A stretch of DNA of 64,000 nt from the NCBI GenBank assembly GCA_025677825.1, contig JAIXMO010000001.1:620001-684000 (forward strand), in the 5' to 3' direction. The position numbers were made by a program, and so were the translations under genes. Within the stretch, counting starts at the first letter, position 1. Every line of letters begins with the position of its first letter. The DNA comes from Helicostylum pulchrum. Lineage: Eukaryota > Mucoromycota > Mucoromycetes > Mucorales > Mucoraceae. This document shows, piece by piece, positions 23,674-35,757 of this stretch. Under the pieces are notes generated by a model. That model made no database searches. It was not told where the DNA came from and saw nothing but the letters and a program-made list of their open reading frames with translations.

Positions 23674-23806
23674 AATATTATAATAATAAAGAGGAGAAAG
23701 AGACTGAAAAAGAAAACAAAAAGGCCACTTTTATTCTTCTTTTAAGTAACCGCTTAATCGCACACACAAAGAATTTTTTTTTTATGTACATTTGATTTTA
23801 TTTATT

Positions 23807-26083
23807 TTATTCTTGAAAGTTTAAAAAGCTATTCCACTTATTAGTATACTTGTTATCAATCTTGAAGTTTTCATTGTAACAACTAAAAGTGGTAGTAATT
23901 TGATAAATTGCTTCTTTTAAAGCTACAATTAAAAATAAGGTTAGTACACTTTTTTTTCACTCGCACAAAGAAAAAACTTTTTACCTAAAATAACAGCTTC
24001 AACTTCCCCAGGAATTAAATGTTGATCTAATAATTTCTTGTAGCCAGTAGGTGGAGATTGTACATACTTTTCAACTTGAACCAAAGAAGCCAACAAGGTA
24101 TTCAAAATATTTTCTATATCATTTTGAACAAATCCGTATGCATCTTCTTTTAAAGAACCAGCAGTTAAACTTCCAAGGGATTGCACTGCCCAAATAACCA
24201 ATTGATACTTGTTGAATACAATTCGCATACGTCTTAATACAGTATCGGCATAAACTGATTCTAAAACACCAATGGATCCAAATCTTAATTCCAATGATTT
24301 GATCATATCCACAACAACACTCTTTTTTAAGCAACCAATAGAAGAAGTAATCAATGTCTCCGGTTGAGGTAAATATGTTGGAATACTTTCTGCCAACTCG
24401 GATACCTCTGAAAAGATTGAACTGGTCCTGTCATCATAATAAACTTGATTCTTTTTAGTTGCAGTAAAAATAGGTCCATCAGAAAATGTTAAGCGGTTGG
24501 AAATGGTTTGTTCTACTGGCTTTGCAACTGGTGTAGGTACAGCAATAGGTTGAACTCCATTATATTCGATATCAATTTTAGTGCGCAATTCGTCAATGAC
24601 AAGTAAACATTGTGTCATAATCTTATACCATGCATTTTCATGCAATTCGTTCCCTACAACATTAAAAAGTGCCTTACGCTTATCGGATCGCTTATTGGAA
24701 AGAAGAGCAAGTTCAGAAAATGCTGCTACTCTAATAAGGTCATGCTCCTTGTCAGAAAGACCTTGAACCAAGCACTCGAATTGGTTAGCATAAGGGTCTG
24801 TGTAAGGCAAAGTCTATTATAGTAATTAGTATTTTGAAAAAAAAATTTACTTTAGCCAAAAACAAACTTACATAAGAATAGGCAGCATCATAAATACGAT
24901 TAGCGAGGTTGTAAATAGTTGTTGTAAGGATACCAGCGACAATCAGCCTTAAAAAGAGATGAATATCAATCCAACGGAACCCAACAATAGGTGAATCCAA
25001 TACCCTAATTTCTTGCTTGTTAAACACTTTTTTGTCGACGTATAATTTCTATCCTTTTTTTTTTACCTGTAATATGAACCGAAAATACGAGCAACAAAGT
25101 AGTAAATAGATCCATTGCCGATAACAAACATAACATAAGTATATACGAAAGACCAAGAAGCTCTCATAACTGATTTATGAAGAACGGTACCAAGACTATT
25201 CTTGATCTCGTAATCAAATGGTTGCTAAAATAGAAATACGAGTTATTATCGCAGTAAATACACACACACATATTATATATTACCTGAACATTGTTAATCT
25301 TTACAACGAAATCTCTATTCACTAAAAAGTCTACAGTATAGTTGAAACCCAACATAAAAGCGTAAAGATAAATAAATATCTTTTCTTGGTTTAACTGACG
25401 AGCACCTAAATAATGTCTGCAAAACAAAGTCAAAACAAAATCCATGACTACATATAAAAAAAAGATGATAAATCTTACCCAGGGGGTTGCAACAAGAAAT
25501 CCAAGGTATATTTTTCTTCCATAATCCAAGAGAAATATGAGCAAATCACGACAAGGCTGCTGATAATATGAACAGCTAAAATAAGCAAGTTATCTGTAGA
25601 TGTACAGACTGATAATAATTCCGCAATATTGCTGGCATAAGTAGGTTCCCAAACTAAGTTTTTGTTGGTAAGCAAAAAAAAAGTAATAGTTTTCTTTTTT
25701 ACACGTAGTAATTACCTGTGAACTTCAAGTTTCGTAATACCGAGATAGTTGAACCAATTGTAAAGAGTAATAATGAAAAGAACAAAGTTTTCAAGGAGAA
25801 TACATAATAAAAATTATCTATACAGTTGAATATGTTATAAACCCCCATTAGCTTTCTTTTTCCTTTGAAGTCTTTCGTTTTTTTACTTACGGTAATTGAC
25901 AGAGAATCCTGATTGAAAAAGGATCGCTAATAAGCCAGAAAACAAGAAAAGAGTTATGAAGTAACGTTTGCAAAATGTGCTATTAACATAGCCGTAAGCA
26001 CTTGCATATGATTTACTATTAACTCGGGCTGGTTCTGCCTTTTTATTTATTGCCGTTGGCTTTGGTGCAAAGGCAGATTGCAT
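23807..26083 (-). CDS. NDC1: NDC1-type transmembrane nucleoporin
   Basis: Integral pore-membrane protein that anchors nuclear pore complexes and, in yeast, spindle pole bodies. Eight exons, about 26083-25891, 25818-25717, 25653-25479, 25416-25284, 25224-25067, 25004-24872, 24813-23985 and 23922-23807 (about 612 aa). The N-terminal half holds six or so membrane spans (first FITLFLFSGLLAILF). The soluble half starts after ANRIYDAAYSYTLPYTDPYA, with LVQGLSDKEHDLIRVAAFSELALLS, a conserved-looking block of Ndc1 proteins. The C-terminus ends FLNFQE. All junctions keep frame; the exon 2 left boundary may be off by one. The assignment rests on overall architecture and this block. Confidence 0.85.
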
Positions 26084-26562
26084 CTTTATAATTTGTAAAA
26101 AAAAAAACAATAAGCAATGAGTTGTTGAAAAAACACGACTTTTTTATTTGTTTATAATTTTTTATAGCAAGTCACGGAACGAAAATCGCGCGCTTCAATT
26201 TGATTTGCACTTTATTGGTCTTATAAGGTATCTTGGGTATCACTTATTCATGCAATTAACTATCAACATCTTCTACACACATTACTACTGAAAACGATGA
26301 TCAGACTTAATTGTGCCTTTATCCCAAGTTTAATAAGCGTTGTCGGGACGATGTGAGACATCTGTTACCTCATAATGATATTAGTAATTAATCGCTGTAC
26401 TATGTATATCTAAATAGTATAGGCTTATTTAACTTTTTACGTGAGGACCACTATGTTTGTATAAGACTATGTATAAGATATGCTACTTTAATACGACAGA
26501 ACTGTATCCATAAAACTAAAAATATGTACGGAATTATACTTAAATGACATGCTCAGTAGGTA

Positions 26563-27090
26563 GCGGCCGAAATCTGGAATAAATTCACCCTTAAAGCGAA
26601 CATACCCGCATATCAAACAATGAATGAGACACTGCGCAAGTATATTTTTTTTTGGTGCTTACTCCAAGTGATAATAAAATATAGTTTTCATCTATAAATA
26701 AACAGCGACTTGAAAGTAATACAATTACAAGCAAATAAGTAGTCTGAATATATTTACCAAAGTCTTTGACAAATAAATAACAATACGATCAGTTAAGAGC
26801 TTGGAGAGTTTTGGTTCGCATAAAAAAAACAGTTCGCTTTATGCCAGGCTAACTACATCTATTAATAACTATATAATATGTTTGTGGTTTTTTTTAAATT
26901 ATCCCTTTGCTGCTACACTCTGCAATCGACGGTTTCATTCTCTTGGTCCATTTTCTTGCTTTTAAATAACCTCATCTTAATTATCTTGCAATGCACGTAA
27001 ATTTCATTGTTTTATCGTACGACTCCCTTTTTATCAATACAATGATACAGTAGCGGCTCTATTTAGGAGTGACCTGATTTAAGGGTGGAA
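26563..27090. repeat. Two solo transposon ends related to copies A and B
   Basis: At about 26568-26620 the sequence (GCGGCCGAAATC.., CACCCTTAAAGCGAACATACC) resembles the left subterminal region of copy B (41125-41175). At 27048-27090, ACAGTAGCGGCTCTATTTAG, with CCTGATTTAAGGGTGG just beyond it, is nearly identical to the left end of copy A. Both are left-type ends; no right end was found nearby, so these are fragments or truncated copies. The remaining 26084-27443 interval has no gene. Confidence 0.5.
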
Positions 27091-27443
27091 TCCAACTCCC
27101 TCACGCTTGTATTTTTTTTTTCTTGGTTTCTTTGTTGTCCTAATGTTTTCGTTTTGGTTCCTTTTTTTACTTTGACTATTTGAAAAGAATAATGACCTAT
27201 AATAGGGTAATGTTTTTGCCAAATTATTTAATAGGTAACTATTTTGAGATATAAATAGTAATACAAAGTTTATATTCGACATTAATTGTAAGATTTCTAA
27301 CTATATTATGGAAAGACAGGCTGGTAATTGTAATAAAAAAGGTGCGGATACATAGCTCGTATATCTCACGCTAAATCAAACAATGGTTAAAGCTAGGACC
27401 AATATGATTTATTCAAATAAATTTAACCGAAAAAAAAACTAAT

Positions 27444-29984
27444 TTAATCTACTGCAGAAGTAGGCGACATTGATGCGTTAGGGTCGATGGGCAAACGAAT
27501 CCAGAACCTTTGCTTCAAAATAGCTTCTTCGAAGGCTTGACCAAGCTTAAGCGGTTTTTCATGAATAATAACACCGTGTTTTTTCTGGTCTTGAAAGTTA
27601 TTTTCAAATAAATAAGAAGGTAAACGAGCTGCTTTCAATAATGCGGCACCTAACCCCGATGCAGCAATTGGCTTACCATGACGATAAGTATCAAAAATAA
27701 ATGAGGCCGGCTCATCATAAGGAAAAGCGGATGTATCACTAGCCAATTTATCAAAAGCCTCTTGGGTGCCAGAAGGAACATAGACAGCTTCATAGAGAAC
27801 AGATGCGGTAGTTATATAAGTTTGCGTAATGTTTAAACCGTCTTGGTCACCCATTTTCAAGCCTACAAAGTCAACATACGCACCTTTACCACCAAGTAGA
27901 TTAAACATTGCCGTAGCTTCCTTGACGTCAATGCCTGGAGCGGTAAGAATTGCCACTTTCTTGGTCTTGACGTTTTTAGGACGTGGATAATTTTCAATTG
28001 ATAAATTGACTGTGGTTTTGTTAGCATTTGGATAGAGATCTTTTGGGGGTTCAGCTCCAAGCGAAGTAGCTACTCAAACAGCCAAGTTGTTATCAATATT
28101 ATTTAAAAATCCAATCATGTTTTCACGGATCATTTTAGAATTACATTTGCCAATTTCAAATCTTGCGCCGTCAACTACTTGTTGCTATTCAGCAGTTGTG
28201 ATACTGTTATAGAACAATTGGGCCTGAGAAAAATGGTCAAAAAATTTACCGTGTTTACCTCTTTGTTCGCGGCCTTGGACTTTTCTGGGTATTCCAAGTA
28301 ACCACCATCTTTTTCAGAAACTACAGCGGGGGTGTTATCTTGAAGCTTGTTGGGGAAATAAGAAACCTTTCCCTTAAAGACTCTGTGTTGAGAGTAACCG
28401 TCTCTTTGATTGTTATGAACTGGGTTATGAGGGACGTTGATAGGAATTTGCATATAGTTAGCGTTGTTCATTCTGTTGACTTGAGTATCTGTATAACTAA
28501 ACAAGCGGCCTTGAAGAAGAGGATCATCTGTAAAAGTGATTCCGCGTACGATATGCCCAAGATGAAATGTTGTTCTGTTTCAGAAAAGAAGTTTTCAACG
28601 TTACGATTGAGCGTCATTTTACCCAAGATTTGAACTGGAATAATTGATTCAGGGATTATTTTTGTTGCATCCAATAGGTCAAAATCAAACGAGTCTTCAT
28701 CTTGTTCAGGTACAATTTGTACGCCAAGCTCATATTCAGGGAAATCACCGTTTTCAATAGCATTATAAAGGTCGTTACGATGGAAATCGATATCTTTACC
28801 AGCAATCTTTTGAGCCTCATCCTGCAAAAAATATATGTTAGCATATATACATGTTATAGCTGATAAAATACTTGCCCAAACTAGGTTTGAAAGCCCTTGC
28901 AATGGTTTCCAGATAAACTTGACAAATACAACATTCCCTTCTTCAGTGATTAATCGAAATCTGAAAAATAAAATAAAGATAGATTGGTATTTATATTTTT
29001 AATTTTTATAAAGACAGGAAACTTACGTGTGAACACCAAAGCCTTCAACTTGTCTAAAGCTTTTAACAAGTCCTCTACCAGATAGAGCCCACATAACTGT
29101 ATGTGCACTTTCGGTATGCTGGGAAAAGAAATCATACGCAGTACAGTGTACTGTACCTCCTTGAGGAACTTCCCTATCGGGTTCCGGTTTAGCTGCGTGA
29201 ATTAAATCGGGAAACTTGATGGCATCTACAAAAGATATATTAGTACTAAAAATTAAACAAAAACTTTCTATCTATTATAACAATAATTACCTTGAATAAA
29301 AAACGGGGCAATAACATTACCAACTATTATACAAGTTAGTAGTTAGAGAGGTTATTTTATAAGTAAAAAAAAAAAAAAAAAAAAAAAAATTACCCAAGTC
29401 CCAAAGACCTTCTTGAGTATAGAATCTTGTGGCAAACCCACGTACACCACGAACAGTATCTGGAGAACCTTTTGAGCCGAGCACAGTTGAAAAGCGAACA
29501 AAGACAGGAGTTTTAGTATTTGGATCTTGAAGAAATTTGGCAGCAGTCAAGCTGGACCAGTTTTTATAAGTTTGAAAGTAGCCATGCGCTCCAACACCAC
29601 GAGCATGAACAACTCTTTCGGGTATTCTAATTTTAGGATTAGTTAGTTTATCAGCTTTGTACAAAATGTAATAGCATACAGTAAAAAAATAAATAAAGAT
29701 ATACCTTTCATGATCTCTAAAATAAGTGTTAGCAACTAATTGGAGTGTTAATAGCGATATGACTTACCAAAATGCATTACTTTCTCTCTTAGAAAAAAGT
29801 CTTGAAGAGTAGGACCGCGTTCACCGGCTTGTAAACTATCGGTGTTATTAATTTTGGTGCCGAACTGAGTTGTCTCTTGCGTTCCAGCATCCACTACAAT
29901 AGCCTCTTTTACAGGGTCAATTGGATCAGACACGCACAGACTCAATAGAGTAGATAACAGTATAATAAGATTGATTGATTTCAT
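27444..29984 (-). pseudogene. Secreted large-subunit catalase, inactivated
   Basis: Exons 29984-29768, 29714-29705 (10-nt microexon), 29626-29394, 29323-29291, 29225-29027, 28960-28876 and 28821-27444. The product would have a signal peptide, heme-side His in [12 protein letters not shown], the ligand-Tyr region [18 protein letters not shown], and a C-terminal flavodoxin-like domain (VAILTAPGIDVKEA). Lesions: a frameshift near 28565-28572 (before the HLGHIVRG stretch), a second near 28270-28276, an in-frame TAG at 28187-28185 and an in-frame TGA at 28076-28074. Both stops can be explained by C-to-T changes (CAG, CGA). The exon 6 donor is GC (GCAAGT). Everything else is well conserved, so the loss is recent. 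Confidence 0.9.
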
Positions 29985-30185
29985 AGTTAAAAAAGTAGCG
30001 AGTAGAGAAATCTATCGCCGAGTGTGCTTTTTATACAAATGAGAAAACGTTCACTCTGTGTTTAAAATATCTTTTTATTTAATTTAAGCCAATCAACGTC
30101 GACGCTAAATTTAGCAGAAATAATTCATTTTACATTTTACATTTCCCCCCTTCTCTTTCTCTCTTTGTATACATTTATAGTAGAA

Positions 30186-31949
30186 ATGACTGATATTAAT
30201 CGATATTCAATGGAAGAAACTGCACCAAAAGTGCCCTTACATGACAACAATAACAACCCTCTACCTTTAGACATTTCACCAACCCCTTCAAAGTCTATTC
30301 ATCGTTCAAAGACAGTTCGTAATCTTAATTCAGCAGGAAATAAAATGAGAGGTTTATTCAAGACAAAAAATAAGGAATCTTCCAACATTACAACAATGGG
30401 CACTAGACGAATGACTACAACTGATGAAAATGGATTTGTTACAAGACCTATTCTTTCTACTTCAGTTTCTTATGGTCCAGGAAATGAAAATATAATTCAA
30501 CACACTGCATCTTTTCCTCATCAAAAAGGTAATAATACTGTTGTGTGCACACCCCTTTTTTAAACATGTTTGTAACCTTAATTTTTTTATTTTATTTATT
30601 TATCCTTTTTTCTTTTTTTTTCCCTTTTTCTTTTTACCTTTTATATTTTTGTTGCTTTGCTTTACTTTGTTCATTATTCCTTTCATCATTTAGACGTTGA
30701 AATGTACTCGGAGCAAACTATTAAAGAAGCTGAACCGAGCGTATTGCCACAACAAACTACATCATCTGATGAGGCAGAACAACAACAGGCACAACAACAA
30801 GCACAACAACAAACGCAAGCACAACCACAAGCACAACCACAACAACAACAAGCACAGATACAACCGCAACAACAGCAACCACAAGCTCAACAGCAACAAC
30901 AGCAACCACAAGCTCAACAGCAACAACAACAGCAACAACAACAACAACAGCAGCAGCAACAGGCTCGACAACAATTTCAACAACAACAACAATTAGCTCA
31001 ACAACAACATTTAAACTTTCAACACGAGTTGGAACAACTTAATGAGCTTATTTCACGAAGAACAACCGAAGTAGAACAGGAAAAAAAGACCAAAGAACGT
31101 TTGCAAATGGAATTAGCTGAAGCACAAAGGGTATTTAAAGATAAAGAACAAGAGTACTCTACTATCGAACATAGCTTCTTTGAACATACACGCGCTATTC
31201 GAGCTACGGATGATGATCTTTCAACTATTCGTGATTCCTTTAAACTTTTGAAATATTCTATTGCACGTTTACTAATGACATTAAACAAAAAAGCAGATAA
31301 AGCAAGAGCAACGCAAAAATTTGTATCTACTTGGCCAAACTTAAATATTGTGGATCCTGTTACGGGTGAAATGGAATCTTCATTTGTGAACCTTTTAGCG
31401 GAGAAATTAGTTCATGAGCATCTTGTAAAGCACGTATTTAGTGTTCCCATCTACCCAGGTCTTAAAGTGAATGCGGCTTATCAGGCTTTGAATGATTGGC
31501 TCCAATCTCACTCTTCACAATTTTCAGTTCGTTTACGTCAACAGATGGCAGCTGTAGTTGCTAAAAGTAGTAAGGATAGTGAAATTCACCAAGCCGCTCA
31601 AAAGGAAAAACAAAATATTGCTACGATAATTTATAACGATCTTGCTGATATTTATCATCCCTTTTTACGTGAAAATGATGCTGCAGTAGATGAAGAAAAG
31701 AGATACTATAACAAGATTTGTGATATTGTGGATAAATGTCTCAAGCTTACTGTGGCTATGCGTGGTCAAGAAGTTGAAATTACAACAGTTCGTATTGAAG
31801 AAGGAAAAGAAAAGTTCGAAGAGGAAACAATGACTGAAGTTAAAGGTAGAACTCAGGGTCTTGTTAGATTTTTCATTTGCCCTACTTTTATGGGAGGTGA
31901 TCGTGAACATGGTTTCCTTGAAAAGGGAAAGGTCGTCATCACTGGCTAA
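30186..31949 (+). CDS. Coiled-coil protein with long polyglutamine tract, function unknown
   Basis: Two exons, 30186-30528 and 30694-31949, join in frame (HQK|DVEMYS; 532 aa). The first part is basic and Ser/Thr-rich (KSIHRSKTVRNLNS), possibly a phosphorylated or lipid-binding tail. Next comes a region of about 100 residues dominated by Gln with some Ala and Pro. A coiled coil follows (ELEQLNELISRRTTEVEQEK and on). The C-terminal 300 residues form a helical domain ending RTQGLVRFFICPTFMGGDRE..EKGKVVITG. I do not recognise a named family. The purity of CAA/CAG repeats suggests length polymorphism. The shadow frame on the opposite strand (poly-Leu) is not a gene. Confidence 0.8.
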
Positions 31950-32082
31950 AAAAAAAAGAAACCACTTTAAATCACAACTATTTTTTTTATATATTTATAA
32001 TTTAATTTATGTGTAACAAATACAACGACTTCCTTTCTTATATCCCTACTTTTTGTGTGAGCCCACTTTAAAAAAAGTAACA

Positions 32083-33228
32083 ATGTCTAATCAGTATTCG
32101 AGTCATGGTAGTAGTAGTAGTAATAGTAATAGTAGTAGTAGCACTGATAATAACGCACACTTTCAGCGCAACTCTTATAATAATCAAAATAATAACCTCG
32201 TACATAACATAGACGCAAGTTCAAATACTTTCAAAGCCCCATTACCAAAGCCATACCATCTTCCACAACGTCAAGTGACAATGTGGGAAACTGAAGACCG
32301 TAGTAGAATACAACCAAACCACACTCGACGTGCTTCCGAGACGATTCAAAAATCGTTAATTTCACAAACATTGTTTCCGTATCAGCCAATGTCTGGTATC
32401 CACGCTTTATCACCCACTGACAATAGCGTACAACAAATGTATGTTACTGAGCCCGATGAAGATCCTATGCAGCATTTGGTTTTACTACCACTGGGTAAGA
32501 CGGGTGCTGGTAAATCCAGTTTATTGAATATTATGCTTGGTTATAACGAATTTAAAGCAAAAGCGGCTGCTAAATCTGTTACTGATTGTATCACAGAACG
32601 CACTGGTATGTGGACAATTGATCAAACAGAAACTGTAATTACGATAGCAGATACTCCTGGGTTTGCGGATAGTATGAATCGAGATGAACAGTTTCTATCC
32701 AGCTTCCAAGATTATATTCTAGATATTGGACAAAGGCTTGGTATTGATTCTTTTTTACTTGTATTTCAGTGTGATTCGGCTACGAATAAGTAAGTATTTT
32801 ATTTTGGAAATATATATATGGTGTATATTTACAAAAAAAGTGTTTATAATAGTATCATGTTGATCCTTGATCATTTTAATTCGATGATGGAACAAAAGTT
32901 TCCTTGTCAAAACAATTGGTGGGATCATGTTATGCTTGTATTTACACGAGTAGATTATTTTCCAAATCTTAAATTTCCAGCAAATATACTTGGTAAAAAG
33001 CAAAGTATTATGGAATCTTTGATACCGGATATTCAAGCAAAATACCGTTTAAAAGCACCACCGAAATATGCTTTTGTCAGTTCCAAAACTCCAAATTGCT
33101 CCTTTAATAAAAAGGGCCAGTGTGATTGCTTTGCTGCTTCCAAGTATCATTTGGATCAAATGAGAACACTGAAGTCTAGAATTAATTCAATTCTTACAGA
33201 CAATGGTGGCAGATGGGTACCTGCTTGA
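32083..33228 (+). CDS. AIG1/GIMA-like GTPase
   Basis: Exons 32083-32789 and 32853-33228 (360 aa). After a low-complexity Ser/Asn-rich N-terminus (AGT repeats) of about 100 residues, the G domain begins. G1/P-loop is GKTGAGKSSLLN, the G2 Thr lies in VTDCITERTG, G3 is DTPGF and G4 is FTRVD. This order and the GKTGxGKS wording match AIG1/IAN/GIMA-type (TRAFAC, septin-related) GTPases. A Cys-rich patch sits near the C-terminus (NCSFNKKGQCDCF). The start was taken at MSNQYSS. No membrane anchor is seen. The cellular role in fungi is unclear. Confidence 0.8.
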
Positions 33229-33408
33229 AATTAATCTTTTTGTTTAAAAAAAACTTGTATCATATAAAATATAGAGTCCTCCCCCCCTTTTTCCCACTGC
33301 TTTTTTTTTTGTGTGTACTTCTGTGTTGGTAGTTTGAATATTATAATTTTTAGCTATCAGTTAAGAGCAATAAAAACTGTTGACTCACTGACTACAAGAA
33401 AATAATAT

Positions 33409-33910
33409 GCTAGCAACAAAACAAGACCAGATTATAACTGATACTGTACAAGCATTTTTGGAACAAAATTACATAAAAAAAATATGATTAGCTAGTTAAA
33501 CCAGTATGAAGCAAATAAATAGATTACATCAGCAAATAGACGCCCTATTTTATCACAGATATTTAAATCAACAGGTGTCTTTTTTCTTTTTTCTTCTTCA
33601 CTTATTACTTTGGCAAAAATGTTACAGCATTTTTTTCTTAGCTTCTTGCTTGAAACAAGTTGACGACGTAACCGTATACAGTAAATAAATTTTGTACGGC
33701 GACAAAGTTAATCATGCGTATCAAGAGTTGGGTGCGGCCGGCATATTGGCTGTAGAGGCGTTACAAGAGGAATTGTTTCAGTGTTATTGGGAAGACGTGC
33801 GAAGCGCCATCTTGTATATTAAGGAAGAAAATGTGCTTCAGAAATATGATACCAAAGCTGTTGACAGTTTATTTAAACGGTCTTCTCAGGGACCATATAG
33901 GTATACGTAG
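33409..33910 (+). pseudogene. Decayed gene fragment of unknown family
   Basis: Protein-like stretches follow each other on the plus strand: MLATKQDQIITDTVQAFLEQ, MKQINRLHQQIDALFYHR, then YGDKVNHAYQELGAAGILAV and KRSSQGPYRYT. Stops (TGA/TAG near 33485-33495, TAA near 33686) interrupt them. Codon use looks coding-like. An imperfect palindrome (GGGACCATATAG at about 33889 against CTATGGTCC at about 33922) overlaps the end. No function can be offered. Confidence 0.35.
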
Positions 33911-34503
33911 AGTAGTACCCTATGGTCCGAAAGCGATATCCCGAAATATAAAGAATGCGAGGCTTTTGACGCGCAATAAAGAACAATAACGCTTTTTTCT
34001 CCTAATAAACTACATTTTATCTACCTTTTTTCCCTTACATTTTTAAAACATGTATTCGACAGTTATATCTCCTTTAAAACACTTTTGAACAACATTCGTA
34101 TAAAAATTTTAGGGACCACAGGTGTGCACATAGGGACATCGCTTTCAGCCTACCCGATCCTAAGAAAAACGTTATTTAACCCCATTTAAAAAGAATAGAG
34201 TGAAATATAGAGGTTTATCGTTAGTTGAGGCGTTACACTTGCCTAGCACGCCATAACCAAAAAGCATTTTTGTCGGTAATGTATGATTGTGTTCAAATTT
34301 CATCATAAATACTATATCAAACGACGAGTTAGTAGAGTTCTAATGCAATCTTCCCACATTTCATTTACCCGCGTTACACTTTATATTTTTTATTGCCGAA
34401 AAAGAAAAATACCCAGTAGCTTTACGGTCACAATTCACACCATATAAAAAAAAAATCACCAAAGACGAAATAGTCCTTTTTTTTCCTTAATAAAAAAAAA
34501 AAC
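33911..34503. other. Intergenic region upstream of the aldo-keto reductase
   Basis: About 590 bp, A/T-rich, with T/A runs just before the start codon. It contains GTGTGCACATAGGGACATCG (about 34122), faintly similar to a segment near 15152. No gene was found. Confidence 0.4.
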
Positions 34504-35699
34504 TATGTCCAAGGTAAAAGATATTATTACTACCGTATAAACTCGGTGTTTAACTCTCTTTTTTTTTATACTGAGTAGCCTGTCTCCCAAGAAAAGTTCG
34601 AACCCTCTGAAGTATCTTTCGGTGGAGGAGCTCTTTCTGGATTCTATGACACTTTTGAATTCAGTGACATTGTCGATGCTTGTACCGAAGCACTTGATTC
34701 AGGTAAAAAATAAAATAAAAAAATATCTTTTGCAGTGTATACTGACGGAAAAAAAAAAAAGGTATCAACTCTTTTGATACCTCTCCTTATTACGGTAAGA
34801 GTGAGGTTCTATTAGGTGAGGCTTTACATCAAATTCGTGAAAAGTATCCCAGAGAAAACTACTATATTGCCACCAAGACGGGCCGTTACGGTAAAACTAT
34901 TTACGAAATGGATTACAGTGCCAAAAAGACATACGAAAGTGTTGCCGAAAGTATGAAAAAATTACATACCGATTATCTTGATATTGTTTACGCTCACGAT
35001 GTTGAATTTGTAAAGTTTGAAGATGTTGTTGGTAAAGGTCAAGCTTTAGAAGCCTTGTTTGATTTAAAGTCTCAAGGAAAGGTCAAGTATGTTGGTTGTT
35101 CAGGTAACGTGTAAAATATTACCCTGTGTGTGATTATAGAGAATTAAAAATTTGAAATTGTAGCTTATCCTCTTGATGTCTTGTTAAAGGTTGCTGAATA
35201 TCAACACGCCAAGGGTCAACCTCTTGATATTGTTCTTTCTTACGCTCATTATACTCTTCAAAATACTTCTTTAGCTGATTATGCTCCCAAGTTTAGAGCT
35301 GCCGGTGTAAAGTATATTATGAACGCTTCTCCTCTCTGTATGGCACTCTTGCGTGACGAAGCTACTCCCGAATGGCACCCCGCTCACAGTGGTATTCTTG
35401 AAGCCGCTGATAAGGCAGCTAAAATTGCCGCAGAAAACAAGCTCAGTTTAGCCGACTTGGCCAACCGTTTCTCTTTCCAAGGTAAGACTACCTTTGGATT
35501 AGATTCCACAGTACTTGGTCTTGCTAGAAAGTCAGAAGTGCAAGATGCTGTTCGTACCTTAAAGGATGCTAAGGAACGTGAAAACACTGAAACTGAAAAC
35601 AAGGTGTATGCAGAAATTGATGAATTATTCAAGTCTGTAAAGAACTTTTCATGGAAGAGTCCTAGTGATATTGAATTAGCTAAACCCCAAACATTGTAA
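34504..35699 (+). CDS. Aldo-keto reductase (D-arabinose/L-galactose dehydrogenase-like)
   Basis: Exons 34504-34512 (only ATG TCC AAG), 34579-34702, 34762-35103 and 35164-35699 (336 aa). Catalytic tetrad residues are in place: Asp and Tyr in SFDTSPYYGKSE, Lys in IATKTGRYG and His in VYAHDVEF. Other AKR features are SYAHYTLQNTSL and VKYIMNASPL. The closest family by memory is NAD-dependent D-arabinose 1-dehydrogenase Ara2 and plant L-galactose dehydrogenase, which act in erythroascorbate/ascorbate synthesis. That substrate is inference. The third-exon acceptor follows an A-run (AAAAAG), a weak but in-frame site. Confidence 0.9.
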
Positions 35700-35757
35700 T
35701 AACAATAATACTTTTAATATCTTTTTTTTTTTATTATTATTATTTCATTTCATTTTT

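Noticed and set aside
30762..30992. Poly-leucine frame on the minus strand
   Set aside because: It is the antisense of the polyglutamine tract; no other coding evidence.
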